From Pollutimonas bauzanensis (GTDB lineage: Bacteria; Pseudomonadota; Gammaproteobacteria; Burkholderiales; Burkholderiaceae_B): a stretch of 64,000 nt of DNA. Shown piece by piece: positions 42,950 through 52,573 of the stretch. Positions within the stretch are counted from its first letter, which is position 1; every line of letters begins with the position of its first letter. The notes beneath the pieces are model-generated. The model saw only the letters and a program-made list of their open reading frames with translations. It did not search any database and was not told where the DNA came from. Made by a program: the position numbers and the translations under genes. The stretch spans positions 434,001-498,000 of the forward strand of contig NZ_FQXE01000002.1 in NCBI RefSeq assembly GCF_900129885.1. Direction: 5' to 3'.

Positions 42950-43912
42950 ATGAAAACGAAGTCAGCTAAAGCGCTATTTCTCGCAATCAGCGCGGCATTA
43001 GCCTTTGGCGTCCAAGCCGAGTCATTCCCCGTCAAGCCCATTTCGATGGTCGTGCCCTTCCCTCCAGGAGGCGCCGCCGATGCGGTAGCCCGCATACTGG
43101 CCGACGATCTGAGCGAACGGCTGGGCCAGCAAGTCATTGTCGAGAACCAGAACGGCGCTGGCGGCACCATAGGCTCGTCCAGAGTCGCAAGAGCCAAACC
43201 CGACGGATATACCCTGCTGCTCAACAACATGTCGCAGTCCACTGTCAACGTATTCAACGAAAAGCTTTCCTATGATGCCCTGAAGGATTTTTCCTCTATC
43301 GGATCGGTAGCCTATATACCCATGATGCTCGTGTCCAATAGGAACTTTCCAGCCAAGGATGCCGCTGCGGCGATCAAGTATCTGAAGGAAAATTCCGACA
43401 AAATCAGCATCGCCAATAACGGCTCGGGTTCAGTCACGCATTTGTGCGGCACGCTGATACAGCGCGCCATTGGTGTGAGCGGCCTGATCGAGGTCCCCTA
43501 CAAGGGATCGGGACCCGCCTTGGTCGATGTCATTGGCGGGCAGGTCGACCTGACCTGCGATTCCTCGGCCAGCACCAACGCCTATCTGGAAAGCGGCAAG
43601 CTGACGGCCCTGGCGATGACATCCAGGGAAAGAGTTCCGACCCTGCCCGACGTGCCGACCTTTAAAGAGTTGGGATATGAATCATTCGATCTTTCTCTCT
43701 GGTTTGCCCTATACGCGCCACAGCGGACGCCGGATGCGATCGTAGAAAAAATTTCCGGCGCGCTTCAGGAAGCCGTCGTGGATGCGAAGTTCGACAAGCG
43801 GATCACGGCCTTGGGCGCCACACCCGAGAAGCCCGCCGACGCCACGCCGCTGGCGCTGGACAAGCGGATGCAATCCGAAACGCAGCGCTGGCGCCAATTG
43901 TTCAGGGATTGA
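42950..43912 (+). CDS. Bug/TctC-family solute receptor
   Basis: 320 residues with signal peptide MKTKSAKALFLAISAALAFG and receptor motifs ISMVVPFPPGGAAD, VENQNGAGGT, KPDGYTLLLNN and IEVPYKGSGPALVD. Two cysteines, in THLCGTL and DLTCDSS, are unusual for this family and could form a disulfide in the periplasm. AAGGAG lies upstream of the ATG. It precedes a Dpp-type ABC operon whose upstream region duplicates its own, so both may respond to the same signal. Confidence 0.94.
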   Translation: MKTKSAKALFLAISAALAFGVQAESFPVKPISMVVPFPPGGAADAVARILADDLSERLGQQVIVENQNGAGGTIGSSRVARAKPDGYTLLLNNMSQSTVNVFNEKLSYDALKDFSSIGSVAYIPMMLVSNRNFPAKDAAAAIKYLKENSDKISIANNGSGSVTHLCGTLIQRAIGVSGLIEVPYKGSGPALVDVIGGQVDLTCDSSASTNAYLESGKLTALAMTSRERVPTLPDVPTFKELGYESFDLSLWFALYAPQRTPDAIVEKISGALQEAVVDAKFDKRITALGATPEKPADATPLALDKRMQSETQRWRQLFRD

Positions 43913-43917
43913 CCGTT

Positions 43918-44024
43918 CTGTGCTACAAATAGGCCTTATATAAAATTAAATGCATTAAATATAATGCTTTATCAGATGAAAAATCGTCCGTTAGAGACGG
44001 GATTCGATCAGGCAGGAAAACAAA
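43918..44024 (+). promoter_or_regulatory. Duplicated control region, copy B (before Dpp-type operon)
   Basis: It matches copy A over roughly 105 bp, including an identical 24-bp core at 43938-43961. A TATAAT sits at 43960-43965 in this copy. It lies 77 bp upstream of the substrate-binding protein gene. Confidence 0.6.
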
Positions 44025-44037
44025 GGAGACACAAGCC

Positions 44038-45609
44038 ATGCTACGAAAAACATTGAAGTTTTCACTGGCCAGCGCCATCTTGATGGCCGGCATCGTTGGC
44101 ACTGCGCAGGCCGAAACCACTTTGCGCGCGGTCATGCAGTCGGACCTGAAAATCATTGACCCGATCTGGACCACTGCCTACATCACGCGCAACCATGGGT
44201 ACATGATCTACGACACCCTGTTCGCCACGGACGAAAAGGAAGACATCAAGCCGCAGATGCTGGACCACTACACTCTCAGCGAAGACCAGCTCGTCTATAC
44301 CATGACGCTGCGCGACGGGCTCTTATGGCATGACGGAAAGCCGGTAACGGCGGAAGACTGCGTCGCATCCATAAAGCGCTGGGCGGCGCGCGACGTGCTC
44401 GGACAGCAAATGATGTCTTTCGTCACCGACATCGCCAGTGTCGACGACAAAACCATACGCATCACCGTGAACGAACCCACCGGCCTCGTCCTGCTTGGCC
44501 TGGGCAGGTCGACCGGGCCGGCCTTCATGATGCCGAAACGGATCGCGCAGACCAATCCTCAAGAACAGATTTCCGAATTCATCGGGTCCGGCCCGTTCAT
44601 CTTCAAGGCAGACGAATGGACACCTGGAAACAAAGCCGTATATGTCAAATTCAAGGAATACAAGCCGCGGGATGAACCGCCATCCGGGATGGCGGGCGGC
44701 AAGGTCGCCAAGGTCGACCGCGTCGAGTGGTTGGCGCTCGCTGACCAGCAGACAGCCGTGAGCGCCTTGCTCAATGGCGAAGTCGATCTTATCGAACAGC
44801 CGTCTCACGACCTTCTGCCCATGCTCACCGCCGACCCCAACATCCAGACCGGCGATTGGAGTTCCCTGGGCAATCAGTATGTATTCCGCTTCAATTCGGT
44901 ACAAAAACCTTTTGATAACGTGAAGGTCAGGCAAGCGATGTGGTACGCGTTGAACCAGAAGGATTTCCTCAAGGCGGTCATCGGCGATCCGAAGTACTAC
45001 AAGGAATGCAAATCGATCTTCATCTGCGGGACGCAGCTGGCCACCGAAAAGGGCATGGACGGCTTGCTGGGCTCCAACTTCAAGAAAGCGCGCGAACTGC
45101 TGGCGGAAGGCGGCTATGACGGCACACCCATCGTACTGCTGCACGCGACCGACCGCCAGGTGTACGCCAACCTTGCGCCGGTCGCAAAGTCGCTGCTGGA
45201 GCGCGCGGGCATGAAAGTCGATATGCAGTCCATGGATTGGCAAACCAACGTGATGCGCCGCTCAAAGAAAAACTCCTTGGCCGAAGGCGGGTGGAGCATT
45301 TCGCTGACATCGACCAATAACGCCGCGAACCCGCTGGAATCGAGCTATCTGAACGCCTCATGCGAGAAGGCCACGTTCGGCTGGCCCTGCGACAAGGAAA
45401 TCGAACGGTTGCGCAGCGTCTATGCGCGCGAGTCCGACCCGGCGAAACAGAAAGAGATCGCCGAGGCCCTGCAGCTGCGGGCAATCGAGAACCCGCTCTA
45501 TATCCCCCTCGGACAATGGTACCAGCCCATGGTGGCCAGAAAGAGTCTTACCGGCCTGCTGAGCACGCCAGTGCCGATTTTCTGGAATATCGCCAAGACT
45601 GGCAGCTAA
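44038..45609 (+). CDS. Dpp/Opp-type ABC transporter substrate-binding protein (family 5)
   Basis: 523 residues. Signal peptide MLRKTLKFSLASAILMAGIVG is followed by the large three-domain family-5 fold (TLRAVMQSDLKIIDPIW, LRDGLLWHDGKPVTAEDCVASIKRW-type region). Such proteins bind di- and oligopeptides, nickel, opines or glutathione. Cysteines occur in pairs near KECKSIFICG and NASCEKATFGWPCD, suggesting disulfides. AAAGGAG lies upstream. It heads the operon that continues with two permeases and a double ATPase; a 91-bp GC-rich gap follows it, which may lower downstream expression. Confidence 0.94.
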   Translation: MLRKTLKFSLASAILMAGIVGTAQAETTLRAVMQSDLKIIDPIWTTAYITRNHGYMIYDTLFATDEKEDIKPQMLDHYTLSEDQLVYTMTLRDGLLWHDGKPVTAEDCVASIKRWAARDVLGQQMMSFVTDIASVDDKTIRITVNEPTGLVLLGLGRSTGPAFMMPKRIAQTNPQEQISEFIGSGPFIFKADEWTPGNKAVYVKFKEYKPRDEPPSGMAGGKVAKVDRVEWLALADQQTAVSALLNGEVDLIEQPSHDLLPMLTADPNIQTGDWSSLGNQYVFRFNSVQKPFDNVKVRQAMWYALNQKDFLKAVIGDPKYYKECKSIFICGTQLATEKGMDGLLGSNFKKARELLAEGGYDGTPIVLLHATDRQVYANLAPVAKSLLERAGMKVDMQSMDWQTNVMRRSKKNSLAEGGWSISLTSTNNAANPLESSYLNASCEKATFGWPCDKEIERLRSVYARESDPAKQKEIAEALQLRAIENPLYIPLGQWYQPMVARKSLTGLLSTPVPIFWNIAKTGS

Positions 45610-45700
45610 AGGCGGTCCGGACCTGCTGCGCCAGGCGGCGCCTGCCCGACAGCCGCGTGGACTCTGCCACCCATCCTATTTAAGCGAATGCGAACGATAC

Positions 45701-46642
45701 ATGTTCATTTATTTATGCAAACGGCTGCTTGCGACGATTCCGGTGATTACCGTAGTGGCCATATTCGTCTTCATGATGTTGCGATTCGGCGCCACCGATC
45801 CAGCAGCGGTCATTGCCGGGGAGAATAGCAATTCCGCGCAGATCGAACAGATCCGCAGCCACCTGGGGCTGGACCAGCCTATCGTGAAGCAGTTCGGCAT
45901 ATGGGCCATGCGCACGCTTTCCGGCGACCTGGGCGAGTCTTTCTTCTTCAAGAAGCCGGTCGCCGAGCTGATCCTCAATCGCCTCGAACCAACGCTCTCG
46001 CTCGCCCTGTGCACGATCGTCATATCCGTCCTGATCGCCGTTCCGATCGGCGTGCTGGCGGCGTTCAAAAGCGGCGGCTGGGTGGACCGGCTGGTGATGG
46101 GCTTCTCCGCGCTGGGATTCTCCATCCCCGTGTTCGTCATCGGCTATCTCTTGATACTGGTCTTTGCCGTTCACCTCAATTGGCTACCCGTCCAGGGCTA
46201 TCAGCGCATCGGCAACGGCGTCTGGGGATGGCTGCGGCATCTGATGCTGCCCAGCGTGGCCTTGTCCATCGTGTACTGCGCCCTGATCGCGCGGATCACA
46301 CGCACCAGCGTGCAGGAAGTCCTCGATGAGGACTACATTCGCACGGCCCGCGCCAAGGGGCTGAGCAACCGCGTCGTGCTGATGCGGCACGCACTGCGCA
46401 CCGCGGCGGTGCCTATCGTCACCGTCATTGGCCTCGGGCTGGCCCTCCTGATCGGCGGGGTCGTGGTGACGGAAAGCGTCTTCAGCATTCCCGGCCTCGG
46501 AAGACTGACCGTGGACGCCGTGCTTGCGCGCGACTTTCCCACGGTACAGGCTCTCGTGCTGTTGTTTTCCCTCGTCTTCGTCGGGGTCAATCTTCTGGTG
46601 GACCTTTCCTACATAGTGCTCGATCCGAGGATAAGATATTGA
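45701..46642 (+). CDS. Dpp/Opp-type ABC transporter permease, DppB-like
   Basis: 313 residues, six membrane segments, beginning MFIYLCKRLLATIPVITVV in the DppB manner. The EAA-type loop is DEDYIRTARAKGLSNRVVLMRHALR and the C-terminus is LVDLSYIVLDPRIRY, both typical. It overlaps the next permease gene by four bases. With that protein it forms the inner-membrane channel. Confidence 0.96.
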   Translation: MFIYLCKRLLATIPVITVVAIFVFMMLRFGATDPAAVIAGENSNSAQIEQIRSHLGLDQPIVKQFGIWAMRTLSGDLGESFFFKKPVAELILNRLEPTLSLALCTIVISVLIAVPIGVLAAFKSGGWVDRLVMGFSALGFSIPVFVIGYLLILVFAVHLNWLPVQGYQRIGNGVWGWLRHLMLPSVALSIVYCALIARITRTSVQEVLDEDYIRTARAKGLSNRVVLMRHALRTAAVPIVTVIGLGLALLIGGVVVTESVFSIPGLGRLTVDAVLARDFPTVQALVLLFSLVFVGVNLLVDLSYIVLDPRIRY

Positions 46643-47574
46643 ACTCTATCGAAAACATCGCGATGGACGCGCCCGCGCCGCCTGAAAAGAAATCTGCGCG
46701 CCCCAGCGCGCTGCGCAAGCTGCTGTATATGCCTAGCGTGGCGATCGGCGCGCTGATACTGGTGTTGGTGACACTGATCGGACTGGCGGCTCCCTTCCTG
46801 CACACCATGGACCCCGCCGAGATCAATCCATCCGAGCGCAACAAGCCGCCCGGGTATGAAAGCACCATCCGGCTCGATGACGGCGGCGAATCCAGTTTCG
46901 TCAATTGGATGGGCACCGACTCCCTGGGCCGGGATGTCTATAGCCGCGTCCTTTACGGAAGCCGCGTATCCTTGATCATCGGCGCCAGCGTGGCGGCGGC
47001 GAGCGTGGCGGCCGGCCTGGTCCTCGGCTTGCTCGCGGGGTTCTTCCGCCTGCTCGACAATGTCATCATGCGCATCATGGACGGCCTGATGGCGATTCCC
47101 TCCATACTGCTCGCGCTCTCGCTGGTATCACTGCTCTCGGCTGGCTTATCCACCGTGATCTTCGCCATTGCCATCACGGAACTCCCGCGCGTCGTGCGCC
47201 TCGTGCGCTCCGTCGTGCTTTCGGTACGCGAAGAACCGTATGTCGAAGCGGCGATTTCCGTGGGCACGCCGACCTATCTGCTGATCTTTCGCCATGTCGT
47301 GCCCAACACCATATCGCCGCTGGTCGTACAGGCTACGTATATCGTGGCGCACGCCATGCTGATTGAAGCGACCCTGAGCTTTCTTGGCGTCGGCATTCCC
47401 GCGGAGATCCCCACCTGGGGCAATATCATGGCGGAAGGCCGAGCCTTGTTCCGGATATTCCCGCACAACATCCTCTATCCAGGCATCTTCCTTGCGCTCA
47501 CCGTGCTCGCGGTAAACATGTTTGGCGACGGCCTGCGCGATGCGCTCGACCCGCGAATCAAGAAAAGAATATGA
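46639..47574 (+). CDS. Dpp/Opp-type ABC transporter permease, DppC-like
   Basis: 311 residues. The start is most likely the TTG at 46639, overlapping the DppB-like stop in TTGA with GAGG upstream; an ATG at 46663 is the alternative. DppC marks are NWMGTDSLGRDVYSRVLYGSR, EAAISVGTPTYLLIFRHVVPN and the C-terminal GDGLRDALDPRIK. It overlaps the ATPase gene by four bases (ATGA). Confidence 0.95.
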   Translation: MNSIENIAMDAPAPPEKKSARPSALRKLLYMPSVAIGALILVLVTLIGLAAPFLHTMDPAEINPSERNKPPGYESTIRLDDGGESSFVNWMGTDSLGRDVYSRVLYGSRVSLIIGASVAAASVAAGLVLGLLAGFFRLLDNVIMRIMDGLMAIPSILLALSLVSLLSAGLSTVIFAIAITELPRVVRLVRSVVLSVREEPYVEAAISVGTPTYLLIFRHVVPNTISPLVVQATYIVAHAMLIEATLSFLGVGIPAEIPTWGNIMAEGRALFRIFPHNILYPGIFLALTVLAVNMFGDGLRDALDPRIKKRI

Positions 47575-49178
47575 ATCATCCAAACCAGTCCAGCCCCACG
47601 CTCGAGGTCCGCAACTTGAGCATCGCGCTGCCCGACGGGGCTGACCGGCCGTTCGCGGTCGAACGTGTCAGCTTCACCGTCAGCCCCCACCAGACCGTCT
47701 GCCTCGTGGGGGAGTCCGGCTCCGGCAAGTCGGCCGTCGCCCATGCGGTAATGGGCTTGCTGCCCAAAGGGCTGGCGGCGGTCCACGGCCAGATACTGCT
47801 GAACGGGGAAGACGTGCTCAGAGCCAGCCAGACGCGCTTGCGGGAATTGCGCTGCACCCGCATGTCCATGATTTTTCAAGAGCCCATGACCGCCCTGAAC
47901 CCGGTATTGACTTGCGGCGACCAGATCGATGAGGTCTTGCGCGCGCACACATCCATGTCCCCGGGAGCCCGGCGCCGGCGTGTGCTTGAAATCATAGAAA
48001 AAGTCCGTCTGCCAGATCCGGAACGCATATTCCGGGCCTACCCCCATCAGTTGTCGGGCGGCCAGAGGCAGCGCATCATGATCGCCATGGCGCTGGTCCT
48101 GGGGCCTGCGCTGTTGATCGCCGACGAGCCAACCACGGCGCTCGACGTGACGACACAGGCGCAGATCCTTGGCCTCATCCGGGAACTGCAGCAAGAGCAT
48201 GGCACGGGCGTGCTGTTCATTACCCATGATTTTGGCGTGGTCGCTGAAATAACCGACCATGTCGCCGTGCTCAGGCTGGGCGACATGGTTGAATCCCGGC
48301 CGACCAAGGCCTTGCTGAGCGACCCGCGACACGACTATACCAAGTCCTTGATTGCAGCCGTGCCTAGCCTGATACCCGGGCCGCGCAGGCCGATCCGGGA
48401 AGACAAGGTCACGCTGCGCACACAAGGCCTGGGCAAGACCTATCCGCGCAGCCGGGTGCCGGCCGCCAGCAATGTCACGCTGGAAATCCGCCGCGGGGAA
48501 ACGCTGGGGATCGTCGGCGAATCCGGCTCCGGCAAGTCCACCGTGGCGCGCTGCATAGCGCGGCTGATTTCACCCGACGCGGGCAGCATCCTGCTTAACG
48601 GCCAGGACGTGGCCTGGCTCTCGACGAAGAAAATTCGGCCATTGCGCCGCTCGATCCAGATCGTATTCCAGGACCCTTACAGGTCGCTCAATCCGCGCAG
48701 GAGGGTTGGAGATTCGATCATCGAAGGGCCGATGAACTACGGCATGCCGCGCTCCGAAGCCTGGACCCGGGCGGGCGAGCTCATGGAACTGGTCCGTCTG
48801 GACCCGGCTGTGCTGACACGGTTTCCCCATGAGTTCTCCGGCGGGCAGCGGCAACGGATCTGCATAGCGCGCGCGCTGGCAATGGAACCGGAACTGCTCA
48901 TCGCCGACGAGGCGGTCTCCGCGCTGGATGTCTCGGTACAGGCGCAAGTTTTGACGCTGTTCGAGGAAATCCGCGATCGCATGAACCTCGCCATGCTGTT
49001 CATCACGCACGACCTGCGCGTGGCAGCGAGGGTATGCGACCGTATCGCCGTCATGTCCCGGGGCGAGATAGTCGAATGCGGCGCTACCGCCGATGTCTTT
49101 GCCGCGCCCCGGCATGACTACACCAGGACTCTGTTTGCCGCCGCGCCCGGCCGTGGCTGGAATTTCAATACCGCCTGA
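47571..49178 (+). CDS. Dpp/Opp-type ABC transporter ATPase, DppD-DppF fusion
   Basis: 535 residues with two complete ABC domains. The first has Walker [10 protein letters not shown], signature LSGGQRQRI and Walker [13 protein letters not shown]. The second repeats these with [18 protein letters not shown] and [12 protein letters not shown], where Ala-Val replaces the usual Pro-Thr. A single chain replaces the separate D and F subunits. It closes the operon; a strong hairpin follows at 49203-49248. Confidence 0.95.
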   Translation: MNHPNQSSPTLEVRNLSIALPDGADRPFAVERVSFTVSPHQTVCLVGESGSGKSAVAHAVMGLLPKGLAAVHGQILLNGEDVLRASQTRLRELRCTRMSMIFQEPMTALNPVLTCGDQIDEVLRAHTSMSPGARRRRVLEIIEKVRLPDPERIFRAYPHQLSGGQRQRIMIAMALVLGPALLIADEPTTALDVTTQAQILGLIRELQQEHGTGVLFITHDFGVVAEITDHVAVLRLGDMVESRPTKALLSDPRHDYTKSLIAAVPSLIPGPRRPIREDKVTLRTQGLGKTYPRSRVPAASNVTLEIRRGETLGIVGESGSGKSTVARCIARLISPDAGSILLNGQDVAWLSTKKIRPLRRSIQIVFQDPYRSLNPRRRVGDSIIEGPMNYGMPRSEAWTRAGELMELVRLDPAVLTRFPHEFSGGQRQRICIARALAMEPELLIADEAVSALDVSVQAQVLTLFEEIRDRMNLAMLFITHDLRVAARVCDRIAVMSRGEIVECGATADVFAAPRHDYTRTLFAAAPGRGWNFNTA

Positions 49179-49202
49179 CAGGATCCTGCGCTTTGCGCTC
49201 AA

Positions 49203-49248
49203 GCGCGGGCATGGGGAGCAGCCACTGGACCGCTCCCCATGCCCGCGC
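49203..49248. terminator. Hairpin with a 17-bp perfect stem between convergent operons
   Basis: The arms 49203-49219 and 49232-49248 are exact reverse complements (17 bp, GC-rich) around a 12-base loop. It lies between the Dpp-type operon and the convergent AldA gene, so it can serve both. No U-tract follows on either strand. Confidence 0.65.
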
Positions 49249-49276
49249 CGCCCGGCAATCGGCGGAGGTTCCCGGA

Positions 49277-50716
49277 TCAGGACTCGTTCTGGATATAGAC
49301 CATGTGAGTCTGCGTATGCTCATAGAGGCCATGCTTGCCATCCGCGCCACCGATGCCCGAGCGCGCCGTTCCGGCGTGAAAGCCTTGCATCGCCTCGAAA
49401 TTCTCGCGGTTGATATAAGTCTCGCCGCAGCGGATTTCGTTTGCCGCCCGCATGGCGCTGCCCAGATTGCGCGTATAGATCGATGATGTCAGGCCATAGG
49501 TCGAGTCGTTGGCCTTCGCTATGGCTTCGTCCAGATCGTGGATGATGTGGACAGGGGCGACGGGACCGAAGATTTCCTTGTGCATGATCTCCATGTCCTG
49601 CTGGCAGTTGACCAATACCGTCGGCTCGAAATAGAAGCCGCCATCCTGTTCTATCATGCTGCCTCCGGTCGCCGCTTGCGCCCCGCCTGCGATGGCGCGA
49701 TCCACCATGCCCTGGACCTTGCGGGCGGCCGCCGCGTTGATGAGCGGCCCCATGTCCACCGGCTTTTTCCCCAGAGGGTCGCCATAGCTCGTCCGCTGCA
49801 TGGCGGTGGCAAACTTGGACGTGAATTCATCGGCCACCTGGCTATGCACATAGACCCGTTCGGTGCAGTTGCATACTTGGCCGCTATTGATGACGCGGGA
49901 GGCCGTGATCGCCTTGACGGCGAGATCGATATCGGCGTCGTCCATGACGATGGCGGGCGCCTTGCCGCCTAATTCAAGATTGACTTTCGTGATATTTCTG
50001 GCGGCGGCGGCCATGATGGCGGATCCGGTTTCGACACTGCCAGTGAAGCTGATCATGCCGATATCGGGGCTGCCGGCCAGGGCCTGCCCTGCCGTTGCGC
50101 CGCGTCCGTAGATCATATTGAATACGCCGGCGGGCAGATCGGTTTCAGCCAGCAACTGAGTGAACATCGCGGCATTGTTCGGCGTTTCTTCGCTAGGCTT
50201 GATGACGATGGTATTGCCGGTGATGAGCGCGGGCGCCATTTTCCGGGCGATCAGAAAAAACGGGAAATTCCAGGGCAGGATGCCGCCGATCACCCCGATG
50301 GGCTGGCGGAACATGAAGATATTCTCGCCCGCGCGGTCGCTGGGAATGATTTCGCCCTCCATCCGCCGCGCCCACTCGCTCATGTAGTCGAGGTAGTCCG
50401 CCGTAAACGCCACTTCCACGCGCGCAAGCTCCAGCACCTTGCCCTGTTCTTGCGAGATCGCGGTGGCAATCACCTCGGTTTTCTCCCGGATCTTCGCGGC
50501 GATGCGCCGCAGATGCCCCGCCCGTTCGATCGGGGGGCGCTTGCCCCAGGGAATTTGCGCGCTTTTGGCCGCATCTATCGCCTGCTGCACGATGTCTTGC
50601 GACGTGTCCGGGATTTCGCCCACGACGTCGCCCCGCGCCGGATTCAGGACGGCGATCCTGTCGCCTCCGCCGTGCGCGATGAATTTTCCATTGACGTAAT
50701 TTTTATGCATTTCCAT
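49277..50716 (-). CDS. aldA: Lactaldehyde/glycolaldehyde dehydrogenase, AldA-like
   Basis: 479 residues, the length of E. coli AldA and similar along most of its length as I recall it: AEWARR-like SEWARRMEGEIIPSDR, ILPWNFPFFLIARKMAPALITGN, catalytic Glu in VNLELGGKAPAIV, catalytic Cys in NSGQVCNCTERV, and YINRENFEAMQGFHAG. It oxidises lactaldehyde or glycolaldehyde with NAD. The ATG at 50716 has AGGGACA upstream. It is the last gene of the LIV-DhaKL-amidohydrolase operon, consistent with clearing an aldehyde produced from a small polyol or sugar acid. Confidence 0.93.
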   Translation of the reverse strand: MEMHKNYVNGKFIAHGGGDRIAVLNPARGDVVGEIPDTSQDIVQQAIDAAKSAQIPWGKRPPIERAGHLRRIAAKIREKTEVIATAISQEQGKVLELARVEVAFTADYLDYMSEWARRMEGEIIPSDRAGENIFMFRQPIGVIGGILPWNFPFFLIARKMAPALITGNTIVIKPSEETPNNAAMFTQLLAETDLPAGVFNMIYGRGATAGQALAGSPDIGMISFTGSVETGSAIMAAAARNITKVNLELGGKAPAIVMDDADIDLAVKAITASRVINSGQVCNCTERVYVHSQVADEFTSKFATAMQRTSYGDPLGKKPVDMGPLINAAAARKVQGMVDRAIAGGAQAATGGSMIEQDGGFYFEPTVLVNCQQDMEIMHKEIFGPVAPVHIIHDLDEAIAKANDSTYGLTSSIYTRNLGSAMRAANEIRCGETYINRENFEAMQGFHAGTARSGIGGADGKHGLYEHTQTHMVYIQNES

Positions 50717-50828
50717 TATTTGCTGTCCCTTGCATGCCATGCTCTTCTGGCGCGGGGCCCGCGCCAAGAGGCGGTTGGATAAGATAATTTATATTATTCG
50801 TAACAATCGTTGTTCGATGAACCGGCCT

Positions 50829-51890
50829 TCAATCCAGCCGATAAACGCGCCGTGCCGTGCCGTTGAACAGCGCCTGCTTTTCGCTTTCCGACGCATCGCC
50901 GGCTATACGCTTGAACGCGTTCCAGAGCAAGGCATAGCTCGTGCCCATTTTCTCGACCGGGAAATTGCTCTCGAACAGGCACCGGTCCGCCCCGAACAGT
51001 TCGATGCATATTTCCATGTAGGGGCGCCAGTGGGCCGCCAGTTCGCTCGACGACAAGGGCGCCGGGCGCGCGAGATAGTCGAAAGAGCCCAGCCGCATCA
51101 GCATGCCGCCCAGCTTCATGGACACATTGGGACGCTTGGCCAGTTCCGTGACCGATGCTTTCCAGCTTGCAAAGACCTCGTCGCGCTTGCCGAGGTAAGG
51201 GCCGTAGCCCAGCGGGCCGCCGACGTGGCCGGCAATGATATTCAAGTCGGGAAAGGCTGCCGCGATGTCGACGACATCCGCCAGCTGGTTATGGAATACC
51301 CAGGCATCGAACGACAGGCCCAGGGATGACAATTGCTTGAGGCCGCCACGGATGTCGGGATGGCGCAGATTATCAGGGCCAATAGCGGAATGGCTGTTTC
51401 CGATGATATCGCTGGCATTCCAGGCGGTGGCGTAGCGTATGCCCCGGAAGCGGCCGCCGCCCGCCTCGATATGGGCATCGAGCACGGGCCTTACGCGGTC
51501 TCCCAGCTTCAGATCGGCAAACCCGACGATGCCCTGGGCGATACGGGTGGGCCCATAGTTGCCGCTGTCGCTCATTGCGGCAATGCCCGCGACGAATTCG
51601 GTTTCTCCGACGGGCTGCATTTCCACGGGGCCCTTATGCCGATACATCGCATTGCATTCGACGAATACGGTCGAGACTACGTTATGTCCGCTTTGAAGGT
51701 CGGCGAGGAGTTCGTCGAGCAGATAGCGGTTGCCGGGGGGATCCCAGAGATGGTGGTGCGTATCTATGATGGGCAGGTCGGGATCGAGAATCGCTTCGGC
51801 CGGATGGCTTTTCAGCCATTGCTGGTCGGGCGCGAAAATCCGTCCGAATTGGCCTGGCCCGCCGGGCTGATCATTCATGAAGATGCTCAT
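50829..51890 (-). CDS. Amidohydrolase-2 family TIM-barrel hydrolase, lactonase-like
   Basis: 353 residues. The metal-binding DTHHHLWD motif is at residues 43-50, IIAGHVGGPLG carries a further His, and CLFESNFPVE near the end carries the family Asp/Glu region. This COG3618-type group includes L-fuconolactonase, pyrone-dicarboxylate lactonase and sulfomuconolactonase. A lactone or related ester is therefore a likely substrate. Start at 51890 is chosen because GAAGGA is at the right distance; 51896 also fits. It lies between DhaL and AldA in the operon. Confidence 0.88.
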   Translation of the reverse strand: MSIFMNDQPGGPGQFGRIFAPDQQWLKSHPAEAILDPDLPIIDTHHHLWDPPGNRYLLDELLADLQSGHNVVSTVFVECNAMYRHKGPVEMQPVGETEFVAGIAAMSDSGNYGPTRIAQGIVGFADLKLGDRVRPVLDAHIEAGGGRFRGIRYATAWNASDIIGNSHSAIGPDNLRHPDIRGGLKQLSSLGLSFDAWVFHNQLADVVDIAAAFPDLNIIAGHVGGPLGYGPYLGKRDEVFASWKASVTELAKRPNVSMKLGGMLMRLGSFDYLARPAPLSSSELAAHWRPYMEICIELFGADRCLFESNFPVEKMGTSYALLWNAFKRIAGDASESEKQALFNGTARRVYRLD

Positions 51891-51915
51891 GGACATATTC
51901 CTTCGTATCGATGTA

Positions 51916-52572
51916 TCAAAATGTGGCTGGCTTGCGATGGGAGCCTGTCTCCGGGGAATCCGGCCGTTCCGGCTGGAGGCTTTCCAGCATGTATTGGAAG
52001 GCGATCATGCCGGGGTCGTCCATGCCGACCGACCGTTCTGCGAACATGCGGGCTCGCCCGATACGGTTGGGTTTTCCGCGAAAGTCGTCGAGCGCGCCGG
52101 CGACGGCGGCGCGCGCCGCCGCATATTGGGCCTGGGCATCATCGAGGTTGCGCATGGCCTCGATGGCGGCGGCCAGCGCGTCGAGCACGGTCTTGTCCCC
52201 CAGGACCGCGCCGCCTCGCGCGGACATGGCGTCCAGGGCCTCTTGCAACAGGCCCGGCAGGTCCGCCCATGGGACGTCCTTTTGCTTTTCCGTGCGCTTG
52301 GCAAGCGTCAGGAAAGCGATGGCGAGCAAGGTGCCGAAGCTGGAGCCCGATGCCCGCGAGCAGGCCATCGCGCATATCTTGAAGGCCTGCCCCATGTCGG
52401 TTCCCAATTCCGGGAGCGCCGCCCGCAGGTTCGCGGCGCACTTCATCAATGTGGCGCCGAGGTCGCCGTCGCCGAGTTGTCCGTCGCGCTCGTTCAGGTC
52501 GGGGGCCGTCTCTTCAAGCCTGGCGGCGCAGCGCTCCAGGGCGGAGCGGAGAATGTCTACGGTCAGAGGCAT
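51916..52572 (-). CDS. dhaL: Dihydroxyacetone kinase nucleotide-binding subunit, DhaL
   Basis: 218 residues. The metal/nucleotide aspartates are D30, D35 and D37 in NERDGQLGDGDLGATL, at the numbers I recall for the E. coli protein. SGSSFGTLL and GDKTVLDAL are the other marks. DhaL binds the phosphoryl donor nucleotide and acts with DhaK. No DhaM gene is present, so the pair probably uses ATP directly, or phosphorylates another small ketose such as erythrulose. It begins one base after the DhaK stop. Confidence 0.94.
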   Translation of the reverse strand: MPLTVDILRSALERCAARLEETAPDLNERDGQLGDGDLGATLMKCAANLRAALPELGTDMGQAFKICAMACSRASGSSFGTLLAIAFLTLAKRTEKQKDVPWADLPGLLQEALDAMSARGGAVLGDKTVLDALAAAIEAMRNLDDAQAQYAAARAAVAGALDDFRGKPNRIGRARMFAERSVGMDDPGMIAFQYMLESLQPERPDSPETGSHRKPATF

Positions 52573-52573
52573 A

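Noticed and set aside
45632-45644. A GC-rich palindrome between the Dpp-type receptor and permease genes
   Set aside because: The loop is a single base and there is no T-tract; it is too weak to call a terminator or attenuator.
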